From positions 192,186 to 256,185 of the forward strand of contig VYZB01000282.1 in the NCBI GenBank assembly GCA_013397455.1: DNA of 64,000 nucleotides. Direction: 5' to 3'. Positions 59,846 through 64,000 of this stretch are shown here, piece by piece (position 1 is the stretch's first letter; the number at the start of each line of letters is the position of its first letter). The stretch comes from Crotophaga sulcirostris. Its lineage: Eukaryota > Chordata > Aves > Cuculiformes > Crotophagidae. Position numbers and translations under genes: made by a program. Under the pieces are notes generated by a model, which saw only the letters and a program-made list of their open reading frames with translations, was not told the origin of the DNA and did not search any database.

Positions 59846-60719
59846 AGCAAGTCACGCACACTTACAGGGAAACAAGTCTTGAAATCCGTCACAACATTCG
59901 GAAAGACTAATCATGACAATCTTGCTATTTTGCTCGGAAAACTTCCCTCCATTCTGTTTCTATTGCCTCGATGGTTTGTTTTTATAAACAAGCTGCATTT
60001 GTTAGGAAAAGGAAGCAGTTCTCTTATTCAAATTTATGGTTTTGGAGTCTAAACATGCAATACCGTGACAAACAAATAACAGTCAATGTGTGCTCCAGAG
60101 CAACAGGAGAAAGTGCAACTACCTCTCTTGCCCTGCTCTGCTCTGTGTATAAAATATGTTAGATATAAAACAGACAAAACACCTTCCTTTGGCCTTGCAG
60201 AGAGCTCTTCAGCCAAAACCCAGCACTTCTGTGCATGTTGTATAATTTATCACCAACTTTGAGGATAAAGGAGGTAATTTCCGAGGCAGGACAATGCACC
60301 TCTACATCCCTGAGAAGAGGTGGATCAGGAAGCAGAGATGAAGAGTGGTTGATGAACTGGTCCCGTTGACAAACGACCACAGTCTGGATCCTGCCCTTGT
60401 GCGTTACTCCAGTATGGCTCTCACCCATAAATGGGAGCTCAGAAACTTTTCCTGAACAAGTGTGGAGCCTCAGAGCAGTGTTAAATGCATGGAAACCATG
60501 GCAGCCTGTGATGGGGCCAGCTGTCCTGTGTACCATGTAAGAAAAAAAAGAATCAAAGTGCAAAGGGAGGGAGAATAGTGAAAAAAAAGAGGGAATCTGA
60601 AGTACATCGCCTACTGGCCTCTTAAGTTCACAGTGCTTCAAACAAATTGCTTCGAGGTCTGGAGCTTCCACTTTAAACCCCAGAGTTGGCTTTCAAGACC
60701 TGGTCTCTGACAGGGGTGG
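59846..60719. other. Non-coding; longest unexplained minus-strand frame
   Basis: A 170-codon open frame lies on the minus strand at 60159-60671. It starts MEAPDLEAICLKHCELKRPV and contains no domain, signal or transmembrane pattern I recognise. Its composition is not clearly protein-like, and no splice or promoter context supports it. I treat it as a chance frame. Confidence 0.5.
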
Positions 60720-61400
60720 AAAACCTCATTAGCAAAATCCCTTAAACATTTGCTTTGTTGCACAGTAAATTCGCATCTTTAAGGGTTATAAAATGGTCAC
60801 AAAATGCCTGGCGTTAAGAAGATAGTTATCTTTAGGGCTATAAAAAGGTATTTCCAGCCTTATTGCTGAGCTGCGTAAATCAAGGCCGTCTACCTCTCCA
60901 TTAGAACCTAAGCTCTTAAGGCCTCTATGGACAAAGGACTTGGTTGTTTATGCAGCAACAACATCTGCTTACACTCAACCTCATTGTCAAAGAGCTGTTG
61001 GTTAAAAGCACAGGATCTCCTTTCTCTCCATTTCATGCTGTATTATGTTTCATGCGGGAATATCTAGTCTCTGAGGCTTGACCACTGCTTTTATCTGCTG
61101 GACTTTAAAGACTTAGCTGCTTGTAGTGAGAATCTGATCATTGCCTCCCTAGTAGTCCGGAGGGCGCGTTTTGCCGGACACTTGAAAAATTTCTTTTGGT
61201 CTCCAGACACCTTTCTGCAAAGTATTAGCTTTCCCGCGCTGCTCTGAAGCTAAAACTCCTGTGTAAACAGCTATCTGGTTCAGTTTAAGATAAAATATGG
61301 TGTTTGGGTCTGAATTCCTCAAATATTATGTGTGCACAACAAAAGACTATTAATTACACTCGAGCCTCAAAACACTGACACACTTTCCAGACTGTATGAT
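60720..61400. promoter_or_regulatory. Candidate conserved non-coding element
   Basis: The segment keeps scattered CpGs (CGTCTACC near 60888, GCGGGAATA near 61055, GTCCGGAGGGCGCGTTTTGC at 61155-61174, CCCGCGCTGC near 61233), while the flanks are CpG-poor. GTCCGG at 61155-61160 and CCGGAC at 61174-61179 form a short inverted repeat around GGGCGCG. It contains no low-complexity or transposon sequence. The pattern is compatible with a distal enhancer, but this rests on composition only. Confidence 0.35.
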
Positions 61401-62017
61401 TAGTATTGTCATCAAATAAAATGTTTCTCATCTTGCTTGCTGACACAATTCGCCTTTCCTTAGACTCACATCACTAACACAGTCAGAAGAGAGAACATTG
61501 CATTGTAGCTAACTGTTTTTTTTTGAAGACAGCACCCTAAGAAAATAGCCTGCCCAAAAAATTAGTAAGGTATCATTTTGATACTCTTTCCTATCTGCCT
61601 CTCAGCATGCACTCAAAGATAGAAAATGCATAATGTATAAATTTAGTCACATGGTAAATATTCTTGTCCCTTATCTTCAGAGTATATTGAATTCAGACAT
61701 TCTCCCATTCAGCTTGAAAATGCATGTCCAGAATAAAACCAAGACATATTTACAGCTTATATAAGAAAGCCATGGTGCAGTTTGCAGAGATTTCTATTTT
61801 TCCTTGAGGTGGTATTTTCACAGTGTTGTACCAAGTAACTTTATTGCAGCACCATAGTGCATGCTTTAATAAAAAGATTGTTGAAACCAAAGTCCCGTAC
61901 CTGTGTCATGCATGAAAATTTTAACAGATTTTGCAAAGGAAAAAGGTGTGAAAGTTTGCATCTAATTTATTTAGATATGCTGAGTTGAATGCATACCCTC
62001 ATGGCCTAAAACCTTAA
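61401..62017. other. Non-coding stretch, no gene recognised
   Basis: A+T-rich and CpG-poor, with no gene or repeat recognised. Confidence 0.65.
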
Positions 62018-62105
62018 GAATCATGGAATCATGGAATGTTTTGGGTCAGAAAGGACCTTAACGATTGTGCAGTTCCAACCCTTCTGCCACGAGCAGGGAC
62101 TCCTT
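62018..62105 (-). mobile_element. CR1 LINE 3' end, very short antisense fragment
   Basis: AAGAATCATGGAATCATGGA (reversed tail octamers) is followed by GGTCAGAAAGGACCTTAACG and CAGTTCCAACCCTTCTGCCA, the typical reversed 3' end of an avian CR1. It is only about 88 bp long. The tail word (ATCATGGA) and the GACCTTAA wording differ from the other copies, so it belongs to a further CR1 subfamily. Confidence 0.92.
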
Positions 62106-64000
62106 TCAAAGTGAAAAGTGAATACAAGCACAAATGGGACTCGCGACAGAGAGGTGTGGGCAAAGAGTAGGTAAATCAGAATGGTTGCTCAATGGCGAGA
62201 ACCTGAAAGGCATCCTGGGGAAAAAAAATAACCCAAACCAACCACATTTGAAATGGGAGCAATGCGTGACATGCAAGGATTTCTGGTCTGAAGGCTGGTG
62301 AGTCCACCCTCCAAATCTTGCCACCTCCTGCATTGGTCATTGCCTTAGGCACTTGGCATAGGCAGTTCTCTTCCCCTGATATTTACACATGCAGTTATTT
62401 ATAGGGAACAACTCTAGTCCTATTTGGTGCCCACTGGCAAAGGCATGCGGACCACTAAACAGGTCTGTTCCTCAATCCCCCTTCCCATCCTATCTATTTC
62501 CCCGCCTCACTTAATCCCCCTTTACTAGTTTGTTTTTCTCTTTTTCAGAGATACACCACCAACATATAACAGTGCTCTTGATACTTTCAGGAATGCCCTA
62601 AATGGAAATACTATTACTCCTCTTTCCGAGCAGATCTTATAGCACATTTGCATTTCTCAGAGCTACATTAGTGAGGTCATCTTCTTCTTTAGCTGCTTCC
62701 TACTCCCCGTCTCCTCTGTATACCCCAAAATTCCAGCTGTTTATCTGTCTAGATTTGCACTCTGTACTAAATTTCATCGCATCTCCACTACAGTTTAGTT
62801 CAGAAACCCAAAAATATTTTGCTACCAAGCAAAAGGAAACACCTGGCTATTTGGTAGATCACATACCACTTCCAAGTGGATTGTACACATGTCACATGTT
62901 GATAATCTTATGCTAGGACTTCATCTTGCTGGTCACACTCTTATTCCCGTGTCCTTTTACCTTATCTTACATCCTTGATTACTTAGTTCTCTTCTGCAGA
63001 ATCAAACAAAAAGGCAAGATAACATAGTACTTTTTTGGTCTGGTCTACCTGCAGCAGCAGCTTTCATAAACCTCCCTTGGTGAAAGACCGCTACCCTGTT
63101 TCATCATCTACACCAGCTGGATGTACGTTGAAGGTTTAAGGACTTAATAACATAGTAATTTAATGTTTAATTCAGGTATGCAAAGTAAATCAGCTGCCTC
63201 CCTTCTGAGAAAATGTCCTCCCAATACAAAAGTTTGTAAAAAATCTTTCCCAATACTTTCTTGCAGAAACTAGTGAAGCACTGATACAGCATTTTGTCAT
63301 CACAGTCGTTAATATACATAGAAATAAATGTTAAAAAACATCTGTTTCAATGTTCATCAGGAATACCTTTTACATAAATGAACAAAACCAGGCTGATGTA
63401 ATGTTAAGACATTCAAGAAGGATTTTTTTTTTCAATTCTGCCTTACTTTGCATACAGAGAATTTGTGCTTGTTTAACAGAATAGTCAGACTTAAGCATTT
63501 CAAGAGGGAGACAGACCAGTAACTCAGTAGAGTTGACAAAGGGGGGATATTGTCTTCTCACAGGACGTGTATAGTTCAGTACTTATCCTGCAGAAAGGAA
63601 ATTGTGAGGCTTTGCATCATTAATCGACTTGTGTACATTGGGATAAATTTGTGGTAGTGTGCCACCAGTGGCTAGGAATAGAGTGCTGGGGTGCAAGATC
63701 AAAGCAAGAAGCAAAGGGTCAGATTCAGAGCAGGGATAAAGCATGGCAGTACTTCTTCTGCAGGATGTAAAGAGTTATTTGCATGTGCTAATTTCTTTAC
63801 CTGGACAGACAGCAGATCTAGCTTTATCAGAAACATTCCTGCAAAACAGGATCTCTGTCTTGAATTAGATATGGTGTTTGTTTTCCTGAATTCAAATCCA
63901 ATGCATTCTCACCCAGTAGCTTATTGCTCCTGAGGATGTTTTCATACAGTCAGACTTCATCTGTGACTTCCCTGGAAAACAGCTCTTCTCTTTCTTTCTT
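62106..64000. other. Non-coding stretch, no gene recognised
   Basis: Frames of at most 104 codons (62602-62916) have no recognisable features. There are T-runs near 63424-63434. No repeat, RNA or regulatory element stands out. Confidence 0.65.

Noticed and set aside
59558..60052. 164-codon open frame
   Set aside because: It runs through an A+T-rich tandem duplication, has no domain or codon bias, and is not maintained as an exact repeat between the two units.

Overview
The window reads as non-coding nuclear DNA from a bird. The clearest evidence is eight truncated CR1-type LINE copies, the dominant retrotransposon family of birds and their reptile relatives. Four to six of them have the familiar avian 3' ends: a tail of ATTCTATG-type octamers, or its reverse complement starting with ATAGAATCA. 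The background is A+T-rich and CpG-poor, and two runs of N mark assembly gaps (18856-19019 and 47489-47825). I cannot name the species, chromosome or neighbouring genes. There are no bacterial-style gene arrays, tRNA or rRNA genes, CRISPR arrays, or full-length viral or LTR elements that I can recognise.

Layout. 1-3144: unremarkable. 3145-3569: CR1 (+). 3570-6527: non-coding, with a hairpin at 5819-5845 and a CpG-retaining segment at 6241-6415. 6528-6910: CR1 (-). 6911-10574: nothing recognised. 10575-11306: the youngest-looking CR1 (+), with an open 210-codon remnant of the reverse transcriptase C-terminus. 11307-22916: non-coding, with two perfect inverted repeats, a candidate conserved element near 13240-13800 and the first gap. 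22917-23263 and 29625-30331: CR1 (+). Between them lies a candidate conserved element at 26150-26560. 30332-39180: non-coding, with a (GT)n tract and an unusual degenerate 28-30 bp tandem array at 36928-37255. 39181-39520: a G+C-rich island with a possible exon. 39521-47319: non-coding. 47320-47877: second copy of the young CR1 subfamily, broken by the second gap. 47878-53909: non-coding, with a cluster of TAAT-core motifs near 50975-51085. 53910-54072 and 62018-62105: CR1 (-). 55810-56055: a faint ancient SINE/LINE relic. 57830-58160 and 60720-61400: further candidate regulatory segments. 59491-59845: a diverged tandem duplication with a period of about 189 bp.

No protein-coding gene can be supported. 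The longest open frames (about 125-210 codons) are either CR1 remnants or their antisense shadows, or lack recognisable domains, splice context or compositional signs of selection. The window is best read as part of a large intron or an intergenic gene desert. Its likely functional content would be distal regulatory elements, and those calls are inferences from base composition and motifs, since I could not run an alignment. I did not find a new biological system. The observations most worth checking are the 189-bp tandem duplication, the 28-30 bp degenerate array with a frame-keeping 10-residue periodicity, the G+C island with a signal-peptide-like exon, and the young CR1 subfamily with a GTGATACT tail.
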